DNA of 64,000 bases from Kingdonia uniflora (GCA_014058105.1 JACGCM010002568.1:744001-808000), one strand, 5' to 3'. Shown: positions 21,572-32,104, counted from the first letter of the stretch. Translations and numbers: made by a program. Notes: generated from the letters alone by a model not told the origin.

Positions 21572-21591
21572 TTCCCACAGACGGCGCCAAA
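21572..21591 (-). promoter_or_regulatory. Inter-LTR spacer 5: TT plus PBS (intact)
   Basis: Minus strand TT then TGGCGCCGTCTGTGGGAA, the apparent consensus of all spacers. Confidence 0.9.
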
Positions 21592-22382
21592 TGTAGGGGC
21601 CTAACATCTTTTTGATGGGAAGTTGGCTCTTACACCACGAGGTTTATCCATAATCGGAGAGTTCAGGCATATAATCTAGAAGGTTAAAAATCAATAGGAA
21701 ATATACTTGCGTAGAGGCCCGAATGTGGCACTCTACGACCTCTGATAAAATTTATTAGGAGAGTTTGTATTACTGATGAGTGATTAATGATTCAAGTACT
21801 GGGTTCTATATTGTGGTCGAAGGTAAACTGTAAGAGCTCTGAGGGGAGATCTTCCAACCCCTCATTGGCTCCCCACCTCTCCTATTTATAGAATCATAGG
21901 GTGCTGAGTCTCCCAGTATGGTTTAGATTACATGACTACTGTCAGGATATTCTGGAGCAAGTATGGGCGTCGGATATGTCTGTACTGACAAGGGCATTGG
22001 CGCCGAACATGTCTGATGTGATGGCTGCCTGTCCTGTCATACTTCGATCATGTGTAGCTATGGTCGAAGTGTTTCTACTGCGATCTGTGGAGTCTGTTCA
22101 CGAGGCTTCGCGTAGAATATGCTTCGAGTAGGCTGCGAGTAGAAGGCTACGAATTAACTTCGAGTAGGCTTCATCTTGATGGCTGCGAGTAGACTTCAAT
22201 TTGAATTCTCCGAGTAGATGGTTGCGAGTAGGCTTCGAGAAGATATATGTGAGTAGAAGGCTGCGAGTAGGCTTTTGGTAGAATTCTGCAAGTAGAAGGC
22301 TGCGAGTAGGCTTCGAGTAGAATGCTACGAGAAGGCATCGAGTTGAATTCTGCGAGTAGAATGTTGCGAGTAGGCTACTACA
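21592..22382 (-). repeat. G LTR7 (791 bp), outer end of the array
   Basis: Starts TGTAGGGGCCTAACATC, ends GGCTACTACA at 22382, directly followed by GCATG, the right target duplication, and the resumed integrase of B. Confidence 0.9.
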
Positions 22383-22651
22383 GCATGTCGGTCACTTGCA
22401 AATAGAGCAATTTAGTATGAAGTATTCTTGCTGGGAATGTGTAGGTATGCAGAAGGGTACTCTCGAAGATGTGACACATGTCAACGATATAGACATATGA
22501 TATGAGCTCCTGCACTCAAATACCATACAAGCAAGGTATTCTTGCCCTTCAAGCGGTGGGTACTTAATTTTGTGAGAGAATTTCCCAATACGCCTAGTAA
22601 CCAACATTTCTTACTCATGACGACATATTACTTTACGAAATAGGTGGAAGC
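22383..22651 (+). pseudogene. Element B integrase part 2, between the G and C insertions
   Basis: RSLANRAI, a stop, YEVFLLGMCRYAEGYSRRC and DTCQRYRHMI form the H2C2 zinc-binding domain. After that come APALKYHTSKVFLPFKRWV and the core start, FLLMTTYYFTK, stop, VEA at 22584-22651. Two TAG stops are present. The frame resumes at 41929 as AVPLCQTSEEEV. Confidence 0.88.
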
Positions 22652-23161
22652 TGTAATGGCCTAATTTTGTAAACTCGAAGTGGCCTGGATTTTACTCTTA
22701 CACCAAAGTACCAGTAATAAAATCTAATTGAAAACTAGAAATGACACAAGTGTTTAGCTTGGAAAACCTATGAATTGGTTAAAAACCATAACCACGGGCT
22801 GAGGATTTTTGTAATAGTGATATTTATTGCTTGAGGCTGATATCTCATTACAAGTGATCTCTCCACTTAGAAATGTTTGATCTTGTGAATAAGAAGTTTG
22901 AAGTTTTGGAGAATCTAGAGAATATAGTCTTTCTGGTGATTTCTTCTGTAATCTTTTGGTTTTTGTCTCTTATGGAATGTTTTCTTTGTATAGCTCTTTC
23001 CCGCAGTTCTTCATCGTGCTGGAGCACATTCTCTGAACAATGTGGTTAGTGGCGGTTGACCGTGTAATAGTTCAGTTTGAGAGAGACTAGTGGCTTTGAC
23101 TTTTTTAGGTTCTTTGATTTGAGCTCGCCCCACAATTCTTGTCAGTTCATAGAATTATGTG
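22652..23161 (-). repeat. Element C 3' LTR, truncated (510 of about 616 bp)
   Basis: Starts TGTAATGGCC and aligns to 41308-41815 of the 5' LTR, then breaks off after CAGTTCATAGAATTATGTG. The missing end (TTGACTGG...CCCCTACA in the other copy) and the start of the antisense gene are lost at the junction with D. Confidence 0.85.
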
Positions 23162-23648
23162 TCAAAGGGGCAGCAGGCATCGAGGCAGGCAGCACCAGTG
23201 CCCGAAGTAGTTTGTAATGTTTCAAGCCAGGCATCAAAACAGGCATCGACGCAGGCTGACAAAGGTAAAGGGAAGGTCTTTCCCAAATCTCCAAAGGTAC
23301 AGCAGCCAAAGGGACCTCCGCGAATGAAGCGTAGAGCTCTGGGGGAGGATGATACAGAGGATATGGACGAAAAACTAACCGCATTCGAACTGGAGGAGAA
23401 GGCTCGATCTAAGTCTGCTTCGATGGCAGAACTCAGTGCAACTGATCCAGACGAAGCTTCGAGATGGATGAAGAAGAGTATATATCAGGCAACTGTTTAT
23501 TTTTTGTGGAATTTTGAAATTTTCTTAAGTGTACCTTAAACTGAGAGATACTAATGGCTCGAATATTCTAGCTGACAGATGCTTCGGTACAGGCTTTCAG
23601 CAAGGCACAGAAGGTAGCAATCGAGTTTGCTCAAATATTGGAGACATG
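23162..23648 (+). pseudogene. Element D antisense gene, 3' part
   Basis: Plus-strand open frame from the break: a Gln/Ala/Ser-rich stretch (GQQASRQAAPV, QASKQASTQADKGKGK), then basic (RMKRRALGED) and acidic segments, ending EASRWMKK near 23476. A possible donor GTATAT at 23478 and acceptor TTCTAG ending at 23571 would join an exon encoding LTDASVQAFSKAQKVAIEFA that stops at 23648. The phases as read disagree by one base, so a small indel or another donor must be assumed. Opposite in direction to D's pol. Protein family not recognised. Confidence 0.55.
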
Positions 23649-24125
23649 AAAAATTCCAAGGTCGACCCCAAGTATCAGTTGGGTCGAAGGGTTGATATGA
23701 TACTTAGGGTGAACCAAGAAATTTACTAGACTTCGAAGGCCTGATCCTAATTGAAGTAGAACGTACTCACACTCAATGCATTCTAGAGGGTCTGGTTTCT
23801 TGACCATTGGTGCCCTTTGAGTTTGCTGGAATATTATAGACTTGAAAAATTCTAAGGTCACCCCCAATTATCAGTCGGGTCGAAGGGTTGACATGATACT
23901 TAGGGTAAACCCAGAAATTTACTAGACTTAGAAGGTCTGAGCCTGATCGAAGTAGAACGCATTCACCCCCAATATATTTTTGAGGGTCCGGCTCTTGACT
24001 ATTTGTGCCACTCGAGTTTTCTCGAATAGTGGAGACTTGAAAAATTCCAAGGTCGCCCCCAAGTATTAGTCAGGTCAAAGGTTTGACATGATACTTAAGG
24101 TGAACCAAGAAATTAACTGGAAAAT
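23640..24125. repeat. About 195-bp tandem repeat, three units (D copy)
   Basis: Units start at GAGACATGAAAAATTCC (23641), AGACTTGAAAAATTC (about 23838) and GAGACTTGAAAAATTCC (24032). Each holds AGTATCAGT-type and GACATGATACTTAGGGT boxes. Lies between the pol stop and the end of the antisense gene; same family as 17195-17690. Confidence 0.9.
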
Positions 24126-24161
24126 AGGAGACAAAGTTTTGAAGAAAAGATGTTCATTGAT

Positions 24162-25460
24162 TTATTGTACATTTACATCAGTAGAGCAATGTGAAGGCCG
24201 CGGCCTGTTGTATGACACTAACTGTATTGTATTCCATAGATTTGGCAGAGGATCTTCATCTTCTGTCATCAAGTAATATGAACCCTTGTCAGTTTTATCG
24301 TAAATGACATATGGTTCATCCTAGGATTCGGCCAGCTTACCGGCATTTCGAGGCTTTAAAAACTGTATAACACGAAGTACAAGATATCCAATATTGAAAT
24401 TTCGTGGTCAAACTTGCTTGTTATATGACTTTTGGAGGGATAGATGGTAACATTGAGGTTTGCGATGGCTCGGTCTCTGGTTTTGTCGGTCCATAGCATA
24501 TTGCATCCGAGTTCAAATTCATTATCTTCGTCTAGGAGGTTGGGATCTTGTGTGGGCACTTCAAATTGAGTAGGGAGTAGTGCTTCAGTACCATAGGCTA
24601 GAAGGAAAGGTGTACAGCCCGTTACTTTTCTTGGTATTATTCGATAGGCCCAGAGGACATGCTGCAATTCCTGAACCCATCGTCCTTTCTTTACATCGAT
24701 ATACTTCTTGAGACTGTCGACTATGGTTTTGTTAGTTGCTTTGACCTGACCATTCCCTTGGGGGTAGTAAGGTGTTGAGGATTAGAGGATGATGTTGTCT
24801 TTCTTGAGGAAATTTTAGACTTTGTTTCTGACGAATTGTGGACCATTGTCACAACGAATCAGATGAGGGCAGCCGAAGCGTGTGATAATGTTTTCCCATA
24901 GAAATTTAATGACTTCTTCTTCTTTGGCTCGACACAAAGGTACGACTTCGACCCAATTTGTAAAATTGCCTGTTACAACCAGGATATTCTCTCGGCTACT
25001 ATATTCTTTGGGGAAGTGTCTTATGAGATCGATGGCCCACTGTTTGAGTGGCCAAGAGACTTGACTGAAATGGAGATCTTGCGAAGGGCTATAGATGTCG
25101 TGTACATGACGTTAGTATTTCTCACAGTGTTTGGCGTATTCTTTAGCTTGCTTTTTCATATTGGGCAAGAATAAACCTTGGGAGATGGCTCGACGGGCCA
25201 TAGATCGACCAACGGTATGAACACCACAAGTCCCTTCGTGGAGTTCGGCTAGGATTGAAGAAGCTTCGTTTTGAGGGATACATCGAAGGAGGACGCCATT
25301 TGAGGATTTGCGATGTAACTCGCGTTTGAGGATGGTGTATCTGCGGCAATTTTCTAATAGTGACCTTTTAGCTTTGGGATCATCTGAGATGATAGCATTA
25401 TTAAAGTAATCGAGGAATAGTGTTTGCCAGTCATCTGGATCGAGATTCTCTCCCTGAGTA
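24162..25460 (-). pseudogene. Element D integrase
   Basis: Zinc-binding part near 25340-25140, the core ENILVVTGNFTNWVEVVPLC (about 24990-24930), FGCPHLIRCDNGPQFV (about 24880-24830) and GNGQVKATNKTIVDSLKKY near 24750. The third catalytic position is Lys where GQAEATNK is usual. The C-terminal part is open from 24667 (VLWAYRIIPRKVTGCTPFLL) and ends in a TAA at 24162-24164. Confidence 0.85.
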
Positions 25461-25529
25461 TTGATGGCATTGACTTCAATCTGGCTGATACTTGGTCATT
25501 CGAGTACTTCGATATGGAGAGTTCGAGAT

Positions 25530-26429
25530 TTGGATTGGCCTAACATAGCCACTATGTAGGCGAAGGCATCTGCGCGTCTGCTTTTTCTTAGGGAATAGTG
25601 AGTGATAGAATTTTTTTTAGGGAAACGGTCTATGCGTTGTCGGACGAGAGCAACATATTAAGCCATGCGACCGTTGGCTTGATTTTAACCTATGTTTGTC
25701 TCTAAATGTGGTGGGAATCTGTGAAAACTGCAAGTTTAGGGATGCCGAGGTCGAGTGCGAGGTCGAGGCCATGGATCACGGCTTCATACTCAGCCTCTGG
25801 TCTTCTGGTAGGTCATCTTCATGTTCTTCCCTGTCGACATCTTCGATCAGGTAGTTAGCAAGGAAATTGGCGACTGCTTGTCCTTTATGGGATACTTGCT
25901 TCTCGAATGTAATATCATGTTCTCCAAGATAGACAGGCCACTGTTGTACTTGTCATGATTTTTCTTTCTTGCTGAGCACCTCTCGAAGGAAATAGCTTGT
26001 TATAACACGGATAGGGTGAGCCTGAAATTATGGTTTCAGTTTGTGGGTAGTGTATATGAGGGTGAGGAGAAAGTGCCCAAGTTTCGTGTATTGAGATTCT
26101 GTGGGTATAAAAGTTCTCTTGATTTAATATACAGGTTTCTCGATATTTGATTTGAGTCGAATGAGGATTGAAGTGATAGGGGTATCGGTGATCGCGAGGA
26201 ATAAGGAGAGACTTTTACCTTTGATAGGGGTGCTGATGATGGGTGGTCGATCAAGGCATGTCTTAAGTTTGGGGAAGGCCTGTTCATTGTCGGGTGTCCA
26301 GTTGATCTCGGGGTCATTTTTCTTTTTAGCCTTGTGGATGCCATGGTCGCATAAGAGTAAAAAGAGCCAAGCACAGCGGTCTGAGGATTTGGAAATGAAA
26401 CGGTTGAGGGCCACTATTTTACCAGCCAC
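25530..26429 (-). pseudogene. Element D RNase H and archaeal-type RNase H
   Basis: KIVALNRFISKSSDRC and PPIISTPIKGKSLSLFLAI (26429-26124) belong to the thumb-RNase H junction and RNase H. The second domain is around 25860-25540 and reads EAVIHGLDLALDLGIP-like, with DSQL-like and Asp-rich remnants. Frames change near 26030 and 25680. Confidence 0.7.
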
Positions 26430-27190
26430 TTTTTGGACATTTTTTTTGGTTCAGGGGGAAGGCATATCGATAAAGGCTCGGATATGGGGTGGCCTGATTT
26501 CGATACCTCATTTGCTGATAAAATGGCCCAAAAATTTGCCAGACGAAACACAGAACAGGCATTTGTCTGGGTTAAGTTTTATGTTGAAGGTTCAAAGTAT
26601 CGAAAAGACTTCGGTTAGGTCCTGGATATGGGTTTGCTTTTGGAGGCTCTTACATAACATGTCGTCGATGTAAACTTTGACCGACTTGCCAAGTAAGGGT
26701 TTGAACATGGTTGTGATGAAGTGTTGGTAGGTGGCCCCCATATTTTTTAGGCCGAATGGCATGACATTAAAGTAGTAAAGGCCTTGTTTAATAATAAAAG
26801 AAGTTTTAAGTTAATTTTCGGGAGGAGAGGGTACCTGATTATAACTCGAAGCCGCGTCCATCATAGACAGACGATCATGTTCCGCAGTAGCATCCAGGAG
26901 TACTGAAATAATCTAGAGGGGGAAGCTATCCTTCAGTGTATGTTTGTTGAGATCGGTGAAGTCAACGCAGATTCTGATATTGCTGTTCTTTTTAGGAACT
27001 GCCATAATATTGGATATCCAATCAGCATACTAGAATTCTCTGATGAAACCTACGGCTATGAGCTTATCGACTTTGAGGCTTGCAGCTTCTCGAAGTCGTG
27101 GTGTCAGTCTACGCTTCCACTATTTTACTGCTATTGAGTGGGCGATGAGGTCGAGGCGGTGACATGCTAAACTGAGGTCGACATCGGGCA
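26430..27190 (-). pseudogene. Element D reverse transcriptase
   Basis: VPKKNSNIRICVDFTDLNKH (about 27000-26945), motif A MMDAASSYNQVPSPP (about 26870-26825), YYFNVMPFGLKNMGATYQHF and the intact loop VYIDDMLCKS (about 26680-26650). Catalytic Asp residues all present; stops occur before and within. Close to family II and I RTs in layout. Confidence 0.85.
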
Positions 27191-27439
27191 TCTCCTAGAA
27201 CGTTCATGCGAAGAGGTCTTTGTATGCTTGAAGGAAGTCTATAAGTTCAAGGCGCTCTGCCTCATCTAGATAAGTTCCAATGAACGTACCTCGACCAGGA
27301 CCGTCAAGTTCAATATAAATTGTAGGTTCAATGGGTGAGATGGCGGGTATCACAGGTATAGAGACTAAAGGAGACAATGATTGCTATGGGAGTCTGACGA
27401 GTTTCTAGGTCTGATCAATCTCTGGATGCTCACATGAAC

Positions 27440-27960
27440 GGGCTAGGTGCTGAGAGCCTTTTAAATTCCATGTACCATAGGGGGTTATGATACAAAGGGT
27501 CTGATGATATGTTAAAGGTATGGCGCGCATGGCATAAAGTTAGAAGTGCCCGAGGATACCAAGGTATTCAGACTTCTTGTCGATGACATGAAAGCTGGTT
27601 TGAAGTGTGACTGGGCCGGTGCTAACTGGAAGGCTAATTCGACAAACAACAACTTCGGCGACCCCATTAAAACCTTTTAGTTTGATATTAGCGGCAGTGA
27701 TGAGGACTGTTTTGTTCATGGCTTAAACGGTCTTAAGGAATAGTTCATCAGCTCCACTTCCTATATTGATAAGCATGGTGTGGAGGATGAGGTGTTTGAC
27801 CCTAATCATGGTAACTAAAGGGTCGGAATAGGGAAAACGAACATGCGAGGTATCGCAGTCGATGAAAAAGATACTTTCGGGTCGTGGGCAATGACTTGAT
27901 TATGGCTGAAGGGACGACAACTTCTCCTGGTAAGTAAGTTTGCTACATTCTTTGACACGT
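27440..27960 (-). pseudogene. Element D aspartic protease
   Basis: DTSHVRFPYSDPLVTMIRVK, then LINIGSGADELFLK near 27775-27735: the catalytic Asp of DTG is Asn and Thr is Ile. KGFNGVAEVVVCRISLPV and SEYLGILGHF follow. Confidence 0.75.
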
Positions 27961-28119
27961 TTACATTTTCTCTAGGAACGGTCACTGTTTATATTGTTTA
28001 CTTTGATAAAATAAGCTTGGTAGATGTGAACTTTGGCTGGGTCGGCAGCAGGAGGTTGAGGTTTAAGGTTTGAGGTATGACCCATCAAGGTAACTAGGGA
28101 GGTCAGCGACATATTAATG

Positions 28120-29530
28120 TAGACAACCCGCCTTGAGAATTATCTCAAGAGAACATTGTAGGACAAAGCATTTTTGGGTATGATGGCATTTATACTTATG
28201 GTTTGCATAGTAAGGCTCGCCTTGTTTGACTTCGATGGGGAAAGAGGTACACCATATGGGGTCCACCTAGATCTATGGTAGAAGGGTGCTGATAAGGGCA
28301 GTAAGTCTGGGTAAGACCGGCTTTGGTCATTTTTTACGACCTTCTGCAGTGTTATCAGTGTGGGGACGTTTGAGGCACTCAGTCTCCAGTTAGACGGGAG
28401 GGAACAGGGGTGTTGGAGTAGAGGGTGGTCCTTGTCGAGGTTTATTTGGGTTGGTGGTCGAAGGCTGCCCCTATTTATTTGCTTCGCGGGGGTGCTCATG
28501 GTCAATATAACCATTGACTTTTGAGAGCATCTCCTCGAGGGTTTGCGGTTTGTGGAGGACTAGGTACTCTTTGACACGGCTATTATCTGGCAAAGCGTTT
28601 AAATATGCGAGTACAACTCTGACCTCGTGGTCCTTGTTGAAAGTAAATTGGGCTATAAAGAGGCCAAATAATTGCACGAAGCTTCGAATCGAGCCATTAG
28701 GAAGGTTATCATACCAACGAAGAGAGCTATCTGTGAGGCCGGTGGGGAAAAGTTAATACATCATGTGGTCAACTATTGAGTAAAGGCTTTGAGCATTTTG
28801 AAATTCAAGAATGTAGGATTGAGGACCGGTGTTGCGATATTTACTAATTTTTGGGACTCAAAAATTTGGAGGCACCTCGATAGCGAGGAGCTTGAGACAG
28901 AGGGGGTTATTTAACCGTCTCCATGACAGAGTGGGTTTAATAGTAAAAGTCCTACTGTGCACCATAGGTGGGATGAGCGGGGATCGATGGGTTCGAGGCT
29001 GATGAGACAGAGTGCTCGGTATATGTTCGGCGCTGCGTTTTCTGAGACCTTCTCGAGCAGGGTGGTACTTGGGATGTCTTGAGGAGCGAAGGGTGAAGTC
29101 AGAGGAATCCTTCGTGGGGTGGATGCCAAGGTAGATGGTGCCAGTAGGGGGACAGTAGGGGCAGTGCCCTCGGTACCAAGATGGACCGGGGGTACTTGGA
29201 TATGTTGTAGGGGCCCAATTGGTCTCGAGCAAAGACGCATGACGGGGTGGGTGCTCGGGACGGTGGAGGAGCGACAAGAGGATGTAGTCGTTACAGCTCA
29301 CTAACTGTGTTGTGCAAATCGTCGATAACACGATATTGCCCAGCATCGTCCAAACGGCGTTGCCGCTCGTCCTCGAATTCTAGCCAGTGCTCTTCGCATT
29401 CCTCATACAATTGCATTCGGTGACGCTCTTCAGCCTATATGAACTGTAATGTAAGAAGGGCTAGCTGGGCAGCTACTCCATCGGTAAAGTTGCCGGTATG
29501 GGTGGAAGTGAAGTGGAGGTTGGGGGCCAT
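28120..29530 (-). pseudogene. Element D gag
   Basis: ATG at 29530 opens MAPNLHFTSTHTGNFTDGVA, then an acidic/basic helical segment (AEERHRMQLYEECEEHWLE). A Pro/Ser-rich stretch follows (about 29240-28900). The capsid-like core is near 28870-28480 with FTFNKDHEVRVVLAYLNALP and LHKPQTLEEMLSKVNGYIDH. The knuckle region lies near 28240-28130. Several frameshifts. Confidence 0.75.
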
Positions 29531-29593
29531 TTGGAAGTAGTTTGTAGGAATTGGAAAAAGAAAGTACAAGGTAGGGGAGATTGGTAGGGTGGA

Positions 29594-29611
29594 GAAGCAC
29601 AGACGGTGCCA
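29594..29611 (-). promoter_or_regulatory. Element D primer-binding site
   Basis: Minus-strand TGGCACCGTCTGTGCTTC, two bases from the LTR end. Its last four bases differ from the GGAA end of the G spacers and of A2 and C. Confidence 0.8.
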
Positions 29612-29613
29612 AA

Positions 29614-30371
29614 TGTAGGGGCCTAACTTTTCCAGGAGGGGAAGTCAGCTCGTACACCATGGGGTTTATCTTCTATCAATAGGGTTCAAGCATATGATCA
29701 ATAATATGATGAGGCTATTAGATATATACTTGCGTGGAGTCCTAGAATGGGATACTCCACGACCTCTGATGAGGATTTTTAAGAGTATTAATATTATTGT
29801 CGGGTAGTTAAAGGTTTGTGTACGTGGTAATTACAGAGAGATCGAAGGTAAACTGCAAGGGTTCTAGGGAGAGATTTCGTAACTTCTCATTGGTTCCCCA
29901 TCCCTCCTATTTATATAATATAGGTAGGGCTGAGTCACCATGGGAAGTCACATTGCAAGTGTACCCTCTGGGTATCAGGTGGGTATCCCAGAGTTGGTGT
30001 TGACGCCAGAAATATCAGGTCTGACACTGTGCTCTGACACTGTAGCTGTTATTGGTTATGTCACTGTAGCTGTAAGGTCCAACAACGTCACTGTTCTTGT
30101 CTGGTGAGATGGCTATCTGACATGTCTACCTTTGACCACATATGAATATGGTCAAATTGTTTCTAATGCTGATGTGGAGCTTGTGTGCTGACAGATCTAT
30201 TTCCATATTCAAGGCTTGTTCATAGTCGATGCTTCGTCTTTGAGGCTTCATCTTCTTGTAGCCTTGGAAGGCTTGTTCAAGGATTGAATGGGCTTCGAGG
30301 TATTCATGAAGGCTTCGATGTAGCCTTCGAGTGTTCGACTGGAGCTAAAAGGCTGCGAGTACGTTACTGCA
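29614..30371 (-). repeat. Element D 5' LTR (758 bp)
   Basis: TGCAGTAACGTACTCGCAGC...GGCCCCTACA on the minus strand. TATATAAATAGG box near 29906-29917. The U3 has GGCTTCGAGT-type motifs and a CTGACACTGTAGCTG-like repeat near 30015-30070. Homologous to the G and F LTRs. Confidence 0.88.
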
Positions 30372-31525
30372 AGGGAACTTGAGTATGCACATTTTTTCTA
30401 TAAAGAATTTTTTTGCAAACTGGTGACAGATCCTGCAGATCGAGAAAAGGTGGTGGGATTGATTGCTAACGAAGAGATCAATTTTGAGGATGCGAGGATC
30501 CCTGTAGGTTTATTGATTGGATGTGACTCCCAGGTCATGAAGGCTATTTTAGACGTAATTATATGTGAGTTGAACAGAGTTTCTGTAAAATTAGGGGTAA
30601 TAAAATGTAATTGCTTGTGTTTGAATAATTCAAAAGAAATTGATGTGGAATAGATCCTCTATTTTGGTGATGGCTGTTTGAGACTGTTACGAAAATAGAA
30701 TTTGAAAATATTTGAAACTCTGTTATGTGAGCTTTGGAAATGATGTCATTGTTGCTATAAGAGTAGAAGAAGAAGGACGTACAGAAAAAGCAGGGAGTTT
30801 ATGATTTTGTCCCTTGTGCAAAAGTTATGAAAACCCGATTGCATGTAAGTGTGAGTCATCATGAGTGTGGTGAGGTCAGAAGGTAATTTGGAAAAGAGAG
30901 AAATTGAATAAAATATGAAAAAAAATACAATGATGGGAAGGTATCGTTACCAAAAAGGTACAAGATGTCTGACATGAATAGTGGAAGGGATGCCTCGATA
31001 CCAAAATCGAGGATGGCTCGTGGGAGTCTCAATAACTGCCATCAGTTAGGGAGATAAAATATAAATATTACTTCATCTTCGTCAATCAAGCATTTTTCAA
31101 CTTCTAAAATCTATAAGAGCAGTGAGAATGGAAGAAAAAGGAAAGGCAAATATAGCTCAGAAACTCGTGGAGATTTAAGCGAAAGGGATCATTAGTCAGA
31201 GCGTGTGAGAGTCGCTAAAACTGAGTCACGAAAGTGGTTGTATAGCAGCATGGTGAGGGACGGATACGGTGCTACCTTAGATTCATACTCTAACCTATAA
31301 GGTTAGTAGAGGATTTGTGACCTGTACATGTATTTTTTTGAAGATCATTTGGTATTGCTAAGAAAAGTGATCAATTATTATGTATAGTAATCTATGAAAA
31401 TCTATCGTATATGATATATCAAAGATATTTGAATGTTGACATATTTTAAAAGATAATAATAGATGCCTGGACCTGTGTAGGTCGAACGTGAGGAGTGTTG
31501 TATAAGATAAAATTACCTCCTGTAG

Positions 31526-32104
31526 TTGATTATGATGAGTTCCCCTGTAAGTGAGGCATCAACCTCTGGTTGGTCGGTTGAGTATGAGAGTAGAACGTCT
31601 AGAAGTGAGGAAGAAAATGGTGTCGGTCAATTTTTAAGCTTCCCTGAAATATTGGTATCCTATCCTCATCGCTCTGATGTATTCAAAGAGTTTTGTAAAG
31701 CCAAAGCTTTTATAGGAGGTAGATGGGGTAATTGTATAAATTATGCCGGTAGGCAATTTTGCGGTTACACTGTAACAACGTGAAATGAATATTTTTATCT
31801 ATTGGCTAATTTGCTGAAGGAGAAAAGGGATGGGGGTATAAAAGAATCGATCTCTTTGGAGGATTTCGATGGAGATGTTCAGACTGAACAGTTAGAAGGC
31901 TTTTTGTGTTACCTTTCTCAGTTGGAGTATGGGTTGAGTCTTCCCCTTAGCAATCTTGCAAAAGGGATTATGAATCTCTTAGGGGCATGTCCCGTTCAGA
32001 TGAACGGGAACATGCGGGAGGTGATAAGTGTCTGTAAAACTTTGAATATTCAGTGGGAAGGAGATGGGAGAAAGAGGAGGATAACCTCTGAGGATGTATT
32101 GTAG
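31526..32104 (+). pseudogene. C aORF exon with gypsy-type-transposon-like domain
   Basis: About 190 codons in one frame with a single TGA at 31781-31783. Starts with a Ser/Glu-rich segment (SSPVSEASTSGWSVEYE), then FPEILVSYPHRSDVFKEF. After the stop come NEYFYLLANLLKEKRDGG and YGLSLPLSNLAKGIMNLLGA. The arrangement Leu-Pro-Leu then a hydrophobic helix and an N-rich turn is what I know from that family (PF04195-like); this is by eye only. Element E has no counterpart between 47590 and 47660. Confidence 0.6.

Larger units (their letters stand above)
14298..22382 (-). mobile_element. Element G: multi-LTR structure, one internal deletion derivative plus tandem LTR-PBS units
   Basis: One insertion flanked by GCAGG/GCATG. 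On the minus strand there are seven LTRs. LTR1 and LTR2 bracket a 2.8-kb internal region that keeps only a gag start and 3' non-coding repeats. LTR2 to LTR7 follow one another directly with 20-bp spacers: 18612-18631, 19319-19338, 20134-20153, 20841-20860, 21572-21591. Each spacer reads TT plus an 18-nt PBS on the minus strand. No gag, protease, RT or integrase coding capacity remains, so it could move only with proteins supplied in trans. Confidence 0.9.
23162..30371 (-). mobile_element. Element D: family III Tat-like gypsy element, 3' end deleted
   Basis: Minus strand: 5' LTR (29614-30371), PBS, gag, protease, RT, two RNase H domains, integrase ending at 24162, three 195-bp repeats, then an antisense gene whose 5' part is cut at 23162. 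No 3' LTR. On the right it abuts RELEYAHFFYKEFF, inside C's antisense gene, whose E homologue (SELEYERRFYEELF) is uninterrupted at about 46690. So D inserted into C. Confidence 0.85.

Noticed and set aside
17901..22382. CRISPR-like array (repeats with short spacers)
   Set aside because: The repeats are 687-795 bp LTRs and the spacers are near-identical primer-binding sites. CRISPR arrays do not occur in plant nuclear DNA.
31526..32104. Cut-and-paste DNA transposase
   Set aside because: The domain resembles a family named putative gypsy type transposon, but it has no DDE motif and lies inside an LTR element as its antisense gene.
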